Below, piece after piece: positions 1 to 5,381 of a DNA stretch of 5,381 bases. Location of the stretch: NCBI GenBank assembly GCA_026416355.1, contig JAOAFH010000145.1, positions 1-5,381 of the forward strand, given 5' to 3'. The DNA is from Clostridiales bacterium. Lineage in GTDB: Bacteria; Bacillota; Clostridia; Clostridiales; Caloramatoraceae. The notes beneath the pieces were generated by a model that did no database searches, had not been told where the DNA came from, and worked only from the letters and a program-made list of their open reading frames with translations. The position numbers were made by a program, and so were the translations under genes. Each line of letters starts with the position of its first letter. Position 1 is the first letter of the stretch.

Positions 1-568
1 TATAAAAACTATTATCATTTAAAAGTTCTTTAATTGTTTCCCCTCTAACCGTATACCCCTTTGCTTGATAGAATTTAATATTAAAATTTTTATCTAAAAC
101 AACAATATGCCCAACGGACTTTATAAACTCAAGTTCCATAAACTTTTCATTAACAATTATGACAACCTTCTTTTGGTTGTAATCAATTTCAACTTTTAAA
201 TTATTTTCTTCTATATTTTTCTCTAATTTATATGAAGCTGACAAAACTTTGCCTGAAGAAAATTCTCCACCTTTACCAAACTTACCAATATACAAAAAAT
301 AATCTCCTTTATTTACGTTGTTATGTAAACCTAATACTTTTAAATCCTTACTATCTAATCCCCCATCATCATCTCCAAAGGATGTATCTCCTATAATTAC
401 TATATCTCCCTCTTCAATTTTCCCACTTCCATGTGGCAAAATGTACTTATTTCTTAGTCCAAAAATATCCTTTGCCCTATTATTAATAAATTGAATTTTT
501 TGTTTTTCATCAACTACAATTAACCCTTCGTCTAATATGTCAAACAAATATACATATTCTAACCCCAT
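1..568 (-). CDS. PAS-like sensory regulator, N-terminal part (cut by left edge)
   Basis: An open frame of 189 codons runs from an ATG at 568-566 to the left edge with no stop. An AGGAG ribosome binding site (complement of 576-580) lies 7 bases upstream of that ATG. Residues about 8-40 (LFDILDEGLIVVDEKQKIQF, then NNRAKDIFG) look like the start of a PAS domain: the DxxxEGLxVVDxxxxIxFxNxxAxxIFG pattern is typical. Residues 50-70 hold a Gly/Asp-rich segment, IEEGDIVIIGDTSFGDDDGG. Residues about 149-183 (FIKSVGHIVVLDKNFNIKFY onward) look like the start of a second PAS-like unit. No signal peptide or membrane segment is visible, so it should be cytoplasmic. From memory, similar N-termini occur in clostridial PAS regulators with a sigma-54-interacting AAA+ domain and a Fis-type DNA-binding domain, but neither domain is in the window, so that is inference. 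A PAS histidine kinase or a stand-alone PAS protein is possible. It diverges from the germination operon and has no evident functional link to it. Confidence 0.72.
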   Translation of the reverse strand, partial: MGLEYVYLFDILDEGLIVVDEKQKIQFINNRAKDIFGLRNKYILPHGSGKIEEGDIVIIGDTSFGDDDGGLDSKDLKVLGLHNNVNKGDYFLYIGKFGKGGEFSSGKVLSASYKLEKNIEENNLKVEIDYNQKKVVIIVNEKFMELEFIKSVGHIVVLDKNFNIKFYQAKGYTVRGETIKELLNDNSFY

Positions 569-575
569 ATAACCA

Positions 576-580
576 CTCCT
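576..580 (-). promoter_or_regulatory. Ribosome binding site of the PAS-like protein
   Basis: AGGAG on the minus strand, followed by 7 bases and the ATG at 568-566. It fixes the start of the leftward gene, because no in-frame ATG upstream is better placed. Confidence 0.75.
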
Positions 581-598
581 AAAACAATATTTATTAAG

Positions 599-604
599 AT
601 TATA
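599..604 (-). promoter_or_regulatory. Candidate sigma-A -10 box for the PAS-like gene
   Basis: The minus strand reads TATAAT here, a perfect -10 hexamer, 30 bases upstream of the ATG at 568. Transcription from it would give a short leader of roughly 20-25 bases that contains the AGGAG site. The -35 side is poor: the best candidate, TTAGCT at the complement of 623-628, shares only its first two bases with TTGACA at an 18-base spacing. In so AT-rich a region a TATAAT can arise by chance, so this is only a candidate. Confidence 0.35.
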
Positions 605-650
605 CATAATTTTTTATATTTTAGCTAATGATAATTTTAAACACATTTTT

Positions 651-659
651 AGGGGGTGA
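651..659 (+). promoter_or_regulatory. gerAA ribosome binding site (decides the start)
   Basis: AGGGGGTGA is a near-perfect match to the anti-Shine-Dalgarno complement AGGAGGTGA. It ends 5 bases before the ATG at 665, an ideal spacing. The longest frame would instead start at the GTG at 656-658, but that GTG lies inside this site and could not use it. The site therefore supports ATG 665 as the true start. Confidence 0.85.
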
Positions 660-664
660 ATTTG

Positions 665-2122
665 ATGGATTCCCTAAGCAAAAATATATACCATAATCTA
701 GAAAAAATTTTAACACATATTCCTAATACCTCAACACTAATAAAAAGAGAATTCCTTATTAATAAAAAAACAAAGGCAATGATTATTTACATATCCGGAC
801 TTACAAATCGTCAAGATATTGAAAGACATATTTTAACACCACTTATTAGCATTACAGAAGATATCGAAACTTTGCCCAATCCAATAGAGCACATTATACA
901 AAATTATATTTCTATACCCGAAGTTAAAACAATAGATAATTTTGATAATATAACTATGGAAATATACAGAGGAAAAAGCCTCATTATTATAGACAAAATA
1001 AACAAAGCAATTTTATGTGAGACATCCAATGTTCCCCATAGAAGTATTCAAGAATCCAATGTAGAAAAAACACTTCGTGGTGGACGTGAATGTTTTGTTG
1101 AAAATCTAGAAATAAATCTTGCCCTACTACAAAACAAAATAAAATCAACTAAACTAAGAATTGAAAACTATGTTTTGGGAAGTGAAAATAAAGCCGATGC
1201 TGCCCTTATATATATGGATGGAATAATTGATCCCATTATATTAAATAACATTAAAGTAAAACTTGCAAAACTAAAAGATATACCATATGTTCTATGTACA
1301 GGATATATCGAACAGCTTATAGAAGATGCACCACTTTGTTTTTTCCCACATGCTAAAAATACCGAGAAACCTGACAAAGTAGTTTCTGACTTACTTCAAG
1401 GCAAGGCTGCTATACTAATTTCCGGTGCTCCCTATGCACTAATTGTTCCTGCACTATTTATAGAGTTTTTCCAAGGATTCGAAGATTATTCCCAAAGAAT
1501 ATTGACATCTACATTTGTTAGGTTAACAAGAATTCTCTCTGCTTTAGTAGTTTTAGTTGCAACCCCAATGTATCTAACAGTGCTTAACTATAACTCCGAG
1601 TTAATCCCTGTAAAGCTTATGAAAATTATATACGATTCAAGGCTTGGTATCCCTTTCCCCCCTTTTATTGAAATACTTATTATGGAACTTTCAGTTGAAC
1701 TTTTACGTGAAGGTGGTCTTAGACTTCCTACACCAATTGGTCAAACTCTAGGTATTGTTGGAGGTATTGTAATTGGTGATGCTGCTGTTAGAGCTGGCCT
1801 TGTTAGCCCTACTACTCTTGTTGTTGTTGCAACAACTGTTATTGCATCATTTTTAATTCCTAACTATGAAATGGCACTATCCATTAGATTTATTAGATTC
1901 CCTATGCTGATATTAGCACAGCTTTTCGGTTTTTTAGGTGTTATTGTAGGTTTTTATTTGCTTATTGTAATTTTAATAAATTCCGAATCATTTGGTGTTC
2001 CCTATTTTGCTCCATTTGCACCACTTAAAATACCTGATATGAAGGATGCAATAATTCGTTTTCCACTAAAAGATTTGCAAAGAAAACCAGATATTCTTAC
2101 TATAAAGAAGGGGAAAAAATGA
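665..2122 (+). CDS. gerAA: Spore germination receptor subunit A (GerA/GerAA family)
   Basis: The A subunit of a germinant receptor in the spore inner membrane. From ATG 665 it has 485 residues, the usual family length (about 460-530). Residues 1 to about 240 are hydrophilic and form the cytoplasmic N-terminal domain. Family landmarks are RSIQESNVEKTLRGGRECF (126-144, where many homologues have RGPREGF), GYIEQLIED (213-221) and KNTEKPDKVVSDLLQGKAAI (231-250; many homologues have NTERPD). The rest is membrane-embedded, with hydrophobic stretches near 247-267, 288-308, 361-378, 382-399 and 411-438. Between and after them lie the conserved GIPFPPFIEILIMELSVELL (328-347), RLPTPIGQTLGIVGGIVIGD (353-372), IASFLIPNYEMA (393-404) and FGVPYFAPFAPLKIPDMKDA (443-462). 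It is first in the operon and overlaps gerAB by 4 bases (ATGA). The GTG at 656 would add three residues but sits inside the ribosome binding site. No tryptophan occurs in the protein. The germinant cannot be predicted from this subunit. Confidence 0.95.
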   Translation: MDSLSKNIYHNLEKILTHIPNTSTLIKREFLINKKTKAMIIYISGLTNRQDIERHILTPLISITEDIETLPNPIEHIIQNYISIPEVKTIDNFDNITMEIYRGKSLIIIDKINKAILCETSNVPHRSIQESNVEKTLRGGRECFVENLEINLALLQNKIKSTKLRIENYVLGSENKADAALIYMDGIIDPIILNNIKVKLAKLKDIPYVLCTGYIEQLIEDAPLCFFPHAKNTEKPDKVVSDLLQGKAAILISGAPYALIVPALFIEFFQGFEDYSQRILTSTFVRLTRILSALVVLVATPMYLTVLNYNSELIPVKLMKIIYDSRLGIPFPPFIEILIMELSVELLREGGLRLPTPIGQTLGIVGGIVIGDAAVRAGLVSPTTLVVVATTVIASFLIPNYEMALSIRFIRFPMLILAQLFGFLGVIVGFYLLIVILINSESFGVPYFAPFAPLKIPDMKDAIIRFPLKDLQRKPDILTIKKGKK

Positions 2123-3195
2123 AAAAAACTAACCATATTATTACCCAAAATCAATACATTTTTTTACTTGTAAGTGCAGTTATTGGAATTGGAATTATTT
2201 CTGCACCAAACTCTTTATGTCAAACAGCTGAACAAAGTGGATGGATTGCCATAATGCTAGGTGGAATTTATCCTCTTGTTATTTCATATTGTGCTTATTT
2301 AAATTACAAGTACTTTGGTAATATGTATTTTTTCGAACTCAATAAAAAACTCTATGGAAAAATCGGGGCATACTTAGTTTTTTTCTTTTTCTTTTGTACC
2401 ATATTATTCTATGAAGCTTCAATAATTGCTGGATTTACAAACCTTTTAAATTCAAGTATTTCTTCCTTTTTACCTGTTTATCTAATTATTTTTATATTAA
2501 CTTTTGTTACTGTATTTACTGCATACTTTGGTCTTCAAACCGTCGGAAGACTTGCTGAAATTATTTTTTATTCATCATCAATTTTATTTCTATTTCCTCT
2601 TTTAACATTTTCTAAAGGAAATATTGTTAATATACTTCCTGTAATTTCTTCGTACCATAAAATAATAGAATCTATACCATCGTCATTTTATGCATACGCA
2701 GATATTGAACTTGCCTTTTTTATAATGCCATTTGTTTTACAAAAGAATGATTTCAAAAAGGCAGGTATAAAAGCATCAACAATTATTATTGTTATTTATA
2801 CTTTTTTAGTATTCACATCAATATATATACTAGGATATGAAGTAGCAAGCAAAATATATTTTACATTAATTTACCTTATGGAAGTTGCAGAAATCCCAAT
2901 AATTACAGATTTTAAAGCTATATTTATATTCCTTTGGAGTGGAGTTGTTTTTAAAGCAATTGCCTGTAATCATTTTGTTGTTTCATATACATTCTCTAAA
3001 CTTACTAAACTTACATATAAAAAGAGTTGTTTAATTGTATCTCCTTTTATATTAGGGGTTGCAATAGCTATGATACCTGCCCACGGCAGAACACAAATTT
3101 TAGATAAAATAGTACCATACATAGTACCAATAACCATATTATACTCAATTATTACCGCAATAATGGTTCTAATTAAAGGAAGGCGAAAACTATGA
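2119..3195 (+). CDS. gerAB: Spore germination receptor subunit B (GerAB family, APC-like)
   Basis: An integral membrane protein of 358 residues with about ten hydrophobic helices (near 12-30, 42-62, 84-108, 118-138, 146-163, 188-207, 219-239, 266-289, 304-320 and 333-353). This matches the GerAB/endospore germination permease family of the amino acid-polyamine-organocation superfamily. The first helix carries the family pattern IGIGIISAPNSLCQTAEQSGW (split here: IGIGIISAP at 22-30, AEQSGW at 37-42). In studied receptors this subunit holds the ligand-binding pocket and so sets germinant specificity. Its start overlaps the gerAA stop as ATGA, with an AAGGGG site at 2108-2113, 5 bases before the ATG. 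It overlaps gerAC in the same way. The stretch before helix 8 reads ITDFKAIFIFLW (262-273), where many homologues have an ER-type pair before the IW motif, so the protein is somewhat divergent. Its ligand is unknown. Confidence 0.94.
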   Translation: MKKTNHIITQNQYIFLLVSAVIGIGIISAPNSLCQTAEQSGWIAIMLGGIYPLVISYCAYLNYKYFGNMYFFELNKKLYGKIGAYLVFFFFFCTILFYEASIIAGFTNLLNSSISSFLPVYLIIFILTFVTVFTAYFGLQTVGRLAEIIFYSSSILFLFPLLTFSKGNIVNILPVISSYHKIIESIPSSFYAYADIELAFFIMPFVLQKNDFKKAGIKASTIIIVIYTFLVFTSIYILGYEVASKIYFTLIYLMEVAEIPIITDFKAIFIFLWSGVVFKAIACNHFVVSYTFSKLTKLTYKKSCLIVSPFILGVAIAMIPAHGRTQILDKIVPYIVPITILYSIITAIMVLIKGRRKL

Positions 3196-4292
3196 AAAGA
3201 AAACTTTTACCTTTTATAGTTTTATTATTATTAACACTTATGTTAAATAGTTGTTACAGCATGGAACCATTAGAAAACCTATCTGTTATGATTGGAATAG
3301 GATATGATTATGAAGAGAATAAAGATAAAAGAATCAGCGACCCAATCGAGCTTATTGTATTTAAAGGGGATAGAGAAATTAAAAGATTTGTCTCACAAGG
3401 TAAAGCTGAAACAATATATAACACAGTCAACGATAGACAAACAATAATGAGTAAAAAATTCCTTGTAGGAACTGAAAAGGTTTATTTAATTAGTAAAAGA
3501 AGAGCAGAATATGGAATAGAGGATTTGCTTGATGTTTTAATTAGAGATAACAATAGAAGTGAACTTGCCTATGTTACAGTTACCGATGGCCCTGTTGATG
3601 AATTCTTTAGTCTTGAACCAATAGACTATAATACATCTTCTGAAGCAATAGAAGGAATACTTAAATTTTGTAGTTTAGCTAATTTTTTCCCAAAAGATGT
3701 AAATATATTTGAACTTTTGTCCATGTATAACCAAACTGGAAGAAGAATTATACTGCCTTTTATAAAAAATGATAATGGAATACCTAAAATTTCAGGTATT
3801 TGTGTTTTTGATAAAGCTAAACTTAAATATATAATACCGCTAGATGAAGCATTTTATATAAATATGTTAAGAAGTAGAAAAAGCAATGGATATATAAGTG
3901 TCTTAAAAGAAAATAACAACAAACTTTGTTATACAGTTAAAGCAACTAATTTTGTTGATGTCAATGTAGATTATGAAGACAAATTAATATACAACATAAA
4001 TGTAACTCTAAAATGTGTGCTTAAAGCCGATTCAATAAACAATAAGCCTCTTTCTGCAAAAGAAGCTAAAGAGATAGAAAAAGCATTAGAAGAAAAAGTA
4101 AAGGCTGAACTTACAAAAACAATTGATGATGTTCAAAATAAATATAAAGTTGATTGCTTTGATATAACAAAATATGCCGCTGCTAAATTTGGAAAACATA
4201 GTCCACTTTTAAGTGATGAGGAATTTCAAAGGGCCAAAATAAATGTTGATGTCAAGGTTAAAATAGTAGACCTAGGAAGAAGTATAAAATAA
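3192..4292 (+). CDS. gerAC: Spore germination receptor lipoprotein subunit C (GerAC family)
   Basis: The C subunit of the receptor, 366 residues, normal for the family. It has a lipoprotein signal: MKRK, a hydrophobic core at 5-18, then the lipobox L18-N19-S20-C21, so Cys21 should be lipidated and anchor it to the outer face of the spore inner membrane. After the cysteine comes YSMEPLENLSVMIGIGYDY, which aligns with the common WDxxELexLaxVxGiGiD start. The family's mid-protein pattern is present as PKISGICVFDKAKL (198-211). The C-terminal domain has a charged helix (about 288-315), then DCFDITKYAAAKFGKH (321-336) and VDVKVKIVDLGRSIK, the usual terminal beta strand. No tryptophan is present, although many homologues have Trp after the lipid cysteine and near the C-terminus. 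Its ATG overlaps the gerAB stop (ATGA), with AAAGGAAGG at 3175-3183 as ribosome binding site. Its last 21 bases overlap the convergent ATPase gene. Confidence 0.93.
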   Translation: MKRKLLPFIVLLLLTLMLNSCYSMEPLENLSVMIGIGYDYEENKDKRISDPIELIVFKGDREIKRFVSQGKAETIYNTVNDRQTIMSKKFLVGTEKVYLISKRRAEYGIEDLLDVLIRDNNRSELAYVTVTDGPVDEFFSLEPIDYNTSSEAIEGILKFCSLANFFPKDVNIFELLSMYNQTGRRIILPFIKNDNGIPKISGICVFDKAKLKYIIPLDEAFYINMLRSRKSNGYISVLKENNNKLCYTVKATNFVDVNVDYEDKLIYNINVTLKCVLKADSINNKPLSAKEAKEIEKALEEKVKAELTKTIDDVQNKYKVDCFDITKYAAAKFGKHSPLLSDEEFQRAKINVDVKVKIVDLGRSIK

Positions 4293-4955
4293 AAATTCAT
4301 TGATAATTTGGTTTTCCATTGCATTGCATTTGTCTATTTCCTCCAATATAGTTCCTTCCTTCATAAAAATTATTTTGTCACAAATCCTTAGTGCTTGATA
4401 GATGTTGTGGGTAACAACCACTATGCATCTATCTTCTTTTTTACTCTTTTTTATTGCCTCCTCTATAATTCTAGTATTTTTAGGGTCAATACTTGATGTT
4501 GGTTCATCAAACAGCATTAAATCTAAGTTTTGTGCTAAAACCCTTGCAATAGCCACCCTTTGCATCTCTCCTCCTGATAAAAGGGTGGCATCTCTTTTTA
4601 AATAATCCTTTAGCTCTAAAGAATCTAAAATACTGTCTATTTCCTCGATAGGCTTAGTTGACCAATTTATCGCCATTTTTATATTCTCTTCAACAGTTGT
4701 TTTGAATATATATGGTTTTTGTGATAAAACTGAAATTAATCCCTTTGGAGTAACTAATTGATCACATTCATTTTTATAGCTAATTTCTCCATAATAATCT
4801 TTAATTTCTCCACTTATTATCTTAAGTAGAGTGCTTTTGCCTGAACCATTTGCCCCAAGTATTCCATATATATTGCCATCTTTAAAAACTTGACTATTTA
4901 TTTTAAGCTCAAAATCTTGATTTTTATATAATAAATTATTTATTGCAACCTCCAT
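4272..4955 (-). CDS. tupC: ABC transporter ATPase, tungstate-type (TupC-like)
   Basis: A cytoplasmic ATPase of 227 residues with every motif of an importer nucleotide-binding domain: Walker A GANGSGKST (34-42), Q-loop LSQKPYIF with Gln79, signature LSGGEMQRVAIARVLA (126-141), Walker B LDLMLFDEP (144-152) with catalytic Glu151, D-loop SSID (154-157) and H-loop His183. It would power the neighbouring permease. The tungstate assignment rests mainly on that permease and on the compact single-domain size: ModC and CysA usually carry a C-terminal regulatory domain that is absent here. Its ATG (4955-4953) is 3 bases past the permease stop. An AGGGAG site (complement of 4965-4970), inside the end of the permease gene, serves it with a 9-base spacing. 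The TAG stop (4274-4272) lies within gerAC. It appears to be the last gene of its operon, with no molybdopterin gene following. Molybdate or a related oxyanion remains possible. Confidence 0.83.
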   Translation of the reverse strand: MEVAINNLLYKNQDFELKINSQVFKDGNIYGILGANGSGKSTLLKIISGEIKDYYGEISYKNECDQLVTPKGLISVLSQKPYIFKTTVEENIKMAINWSTKPIEEIDSILDSLELKDYLKRDATLLSGGEMQRVAIARVLAQNLDLMLFDEPTSSIDPKNTRIIEEAIKKSKKEDRCIVVVTHNIYQALRICDKIIFMKEGTILEEIDKCNAMENQIINEFLFYTSS

Positions 4956-4958
4956 ATT

Positions 4959-5381
4959 CTAGCGCTCCCTGTTAAATTTTATAACCATTGAATTAACAAC
5001 ATAAGATAGAATAAGCAATATAATTCCTATTGCTAGTGCACTATCAAAATTGCCCATGTTTGTTTGTAATACTATATAAGTTGTCATAACTCTTGTTTTA
5101 TGTTCAATATTACCACCTACTAGCATAACGGCCCCTACTTCAGAAATTGCTCTTGAAAAGCCTATTAAAATGTTTGAGTAAATATTGTATTTAAGTTCAT
5201 TGAATACAACTTTATAACTACTAATACTATCTGCATTAAGATTATTAAGTTCAGCTAATATTAGCTTTCCCTTTGTATTTATAATATTAATAGTTGTTCC
5301 CATAATTATTGGAACAACTATTAATACTTGTGCAATAACCATAACTGTTGGTGTAAATAATATTCCTAAGCTTCCAAATGG
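4959..5381 (-). CDS. tupB: ABC transporter permease, tungstate-type (TupB-like), C-terminal part
   Basis: The C-terminal 140 residues of an integral membrane permease. The frame is open to the right edge: 13 codons (PFGSLGILFTPTV) precede the first internal Met at 5342-5340, so that Met is not the start and the gene is cut by the window. TupB proteins have about 220-230 residues, so roughly 85-90 should be missing. Hydrophobic helices lie near the start of the fragment, around the conserved loop and in the last third (SALAIGIILLILSYVVNSMV). The diagnostic segment is the cytoplasmic coupling loop GFSRAISEVGAVMLVGGNI followed by RVMTTYIVL. From memory, this GRAxSEVGAVMxVGGN form is characteristic of tungstate permeases (TupB), a family related to ModB and CysT. 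The gene is followed after 3 bases by its ATPase, consistent with a tupABC operon whose binding-protein gene lies off-window. Substrate is inferred from family resemblance only. Confidence 0.82.
   Translation of the reverse strand, partial: PFGSLGILFTPTVMVIAQVLIVVPIIMGTTINIINTKGKLILAELNNLNADSISSYKVVFNELKYNIYSNILIGFSRAISEVGAVMLVGGNIEHKTRVMTTYIVLQTNMGNFDSALAIGIILLILSYVVNSMVIKFNRER

Larger units (their letters stand above)
569..664. other. Divergent intergenic region between the PAS-like gene and gerAA
   Basis: This 96-base, very AT-rich spacer must carry the start signals for both flanking units. Seen in it are the leftward AGGAG site (576-580), a minus-strand TATAAT (599-604), a 12-base dyad ATTAT-AC-ATAAT (599-610), the 8-base palindrome TTAGCTAA (621-628) and the gerAA ribosome binding site (651-659). 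Germination receptor operons are normally transcribed in the forespore by sigma-G. The only sigma-G-like -10 I can find is CATAATT (605-611, against CATnnTA), and it has no -35 at a proper distance: the nearest, ACAATA at 584-589, leaves a spacer of only 15. The gerA promoter is therefore unassigned. No ORF, RNA gene or terminator is visible. Confidence 0.6.

Noticed and set aside
162..180. Hairpin with the 6-base stem ACAACC/GGTTGT and a 7-base loop
   Set aside because: It lies inside the PAS-like coding region, is short and has no T run after it, so it is not a terminator.
621..628. 8-base palindrome TTAGCTAA in the intergenic region
   Set aside because: Too short to be meaningful in a sequence this AT-rich, and it does not extend on either side.
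1168..1377. A 69-codon open frame on the minus strand inside gerAA
   Set aside because: It lies wholly within the well-supported gerAA gene, has no family resemblance and is explained as a shadow frame.
1823..1836. Perfect 14-base palindrome GTTGTTGCAACAAC
   Set aside because: It falls in the gerAA membrane segment coding for Val-Val-Ala-Thr-Thr; repeated GTT and ACA/ACT codons explain it, and no regulatory role is needed.
4312..4331. Short tandem TTGCA repeat (ttgcattgcattt)
   Set aside because: Only about two copies, within the ATPase coding sequence (Cys-Asn-Ala-Met-Glu), so it is codon coincidence and not a repeat element.
4402..4605. A 67-codon open frame on the plus strand inside the ABC ATPase gene
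   Set aside because: It is antisense to the signature, Walker B and H-loop region, whose conservation accounts for the open frame; it resembles no protein I know.
4959..5342. Reading the permease as a complete 127-residue protein starting at the Met at 5342
   Set aside because: The frame is open upstream to the window edge and those 13 codons look like permease sequence (LGILFTPTV), so the Met is internal and the gene is cut by the window.

Overview
The window is AT-rich and looks like a chromosomal segment of an endospore-forming, probably anaerobic Firmicute of the class Clostridia. Three things point there: a complete tricistronic spore germinant-receptor operon (the GerA family occurs only in spore formers), strong AGGAGG-like ribosome binding sites, and AT-biased codon use. 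I cannot name the genus from sequence alone.

Layout, left to right. (1) Bases 1-568, minus strand: the first 189 residues of a protein with a PAS-like N-terminus, cut by the window's left edge. It is probably a sensory transcriptional regulator, perhaps of the sigma-54-dependent type, but the part that would prove this is off-window. (2) Bases 569-664: a short divergent intergenic region holding the start signals of both flanking units. (3) Bases 665-4292, plus strand: gerAA-gerAB-gerAC, intact and in the classical A-B-C order, each junction an ATGA stop/start overlap. (4) Bases 4272-5381, minus strand: the 3' end of a tungstate-type ABC importer operon, with the complete ATPase (TupC-like) and the C-terminal 140 residues of the permease (TupB-like). 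The substrate-binding protein should lie beyond the right edge.

How the genes work together. GerAA (membrane protein with a large N-terminal soluble domain), GerAB (ten-helix, APC-superfamily-like ligand-sensing subunit) and GerAC (lipoprotein) should form one receptor in the spore inner membrane. TupB and TupC would form the membrane channel and motor of an oxyanion importer in vegetative cells. The two units are functionally unrelated and converge tail to tail, their coding ends overlapping by 21 bp with no visible terminator between them.

I see no mobile element, CRISPR array, RNA gene, integration site or broken gene, and no evidence of an undescribed system. The points worth a second look are modest: the gerAA start codon, the convergent gerAC/tupC overlap, the absence of tryptophan from the GerAA and GerAC homologues, and the identity of the truncated PAS protein.
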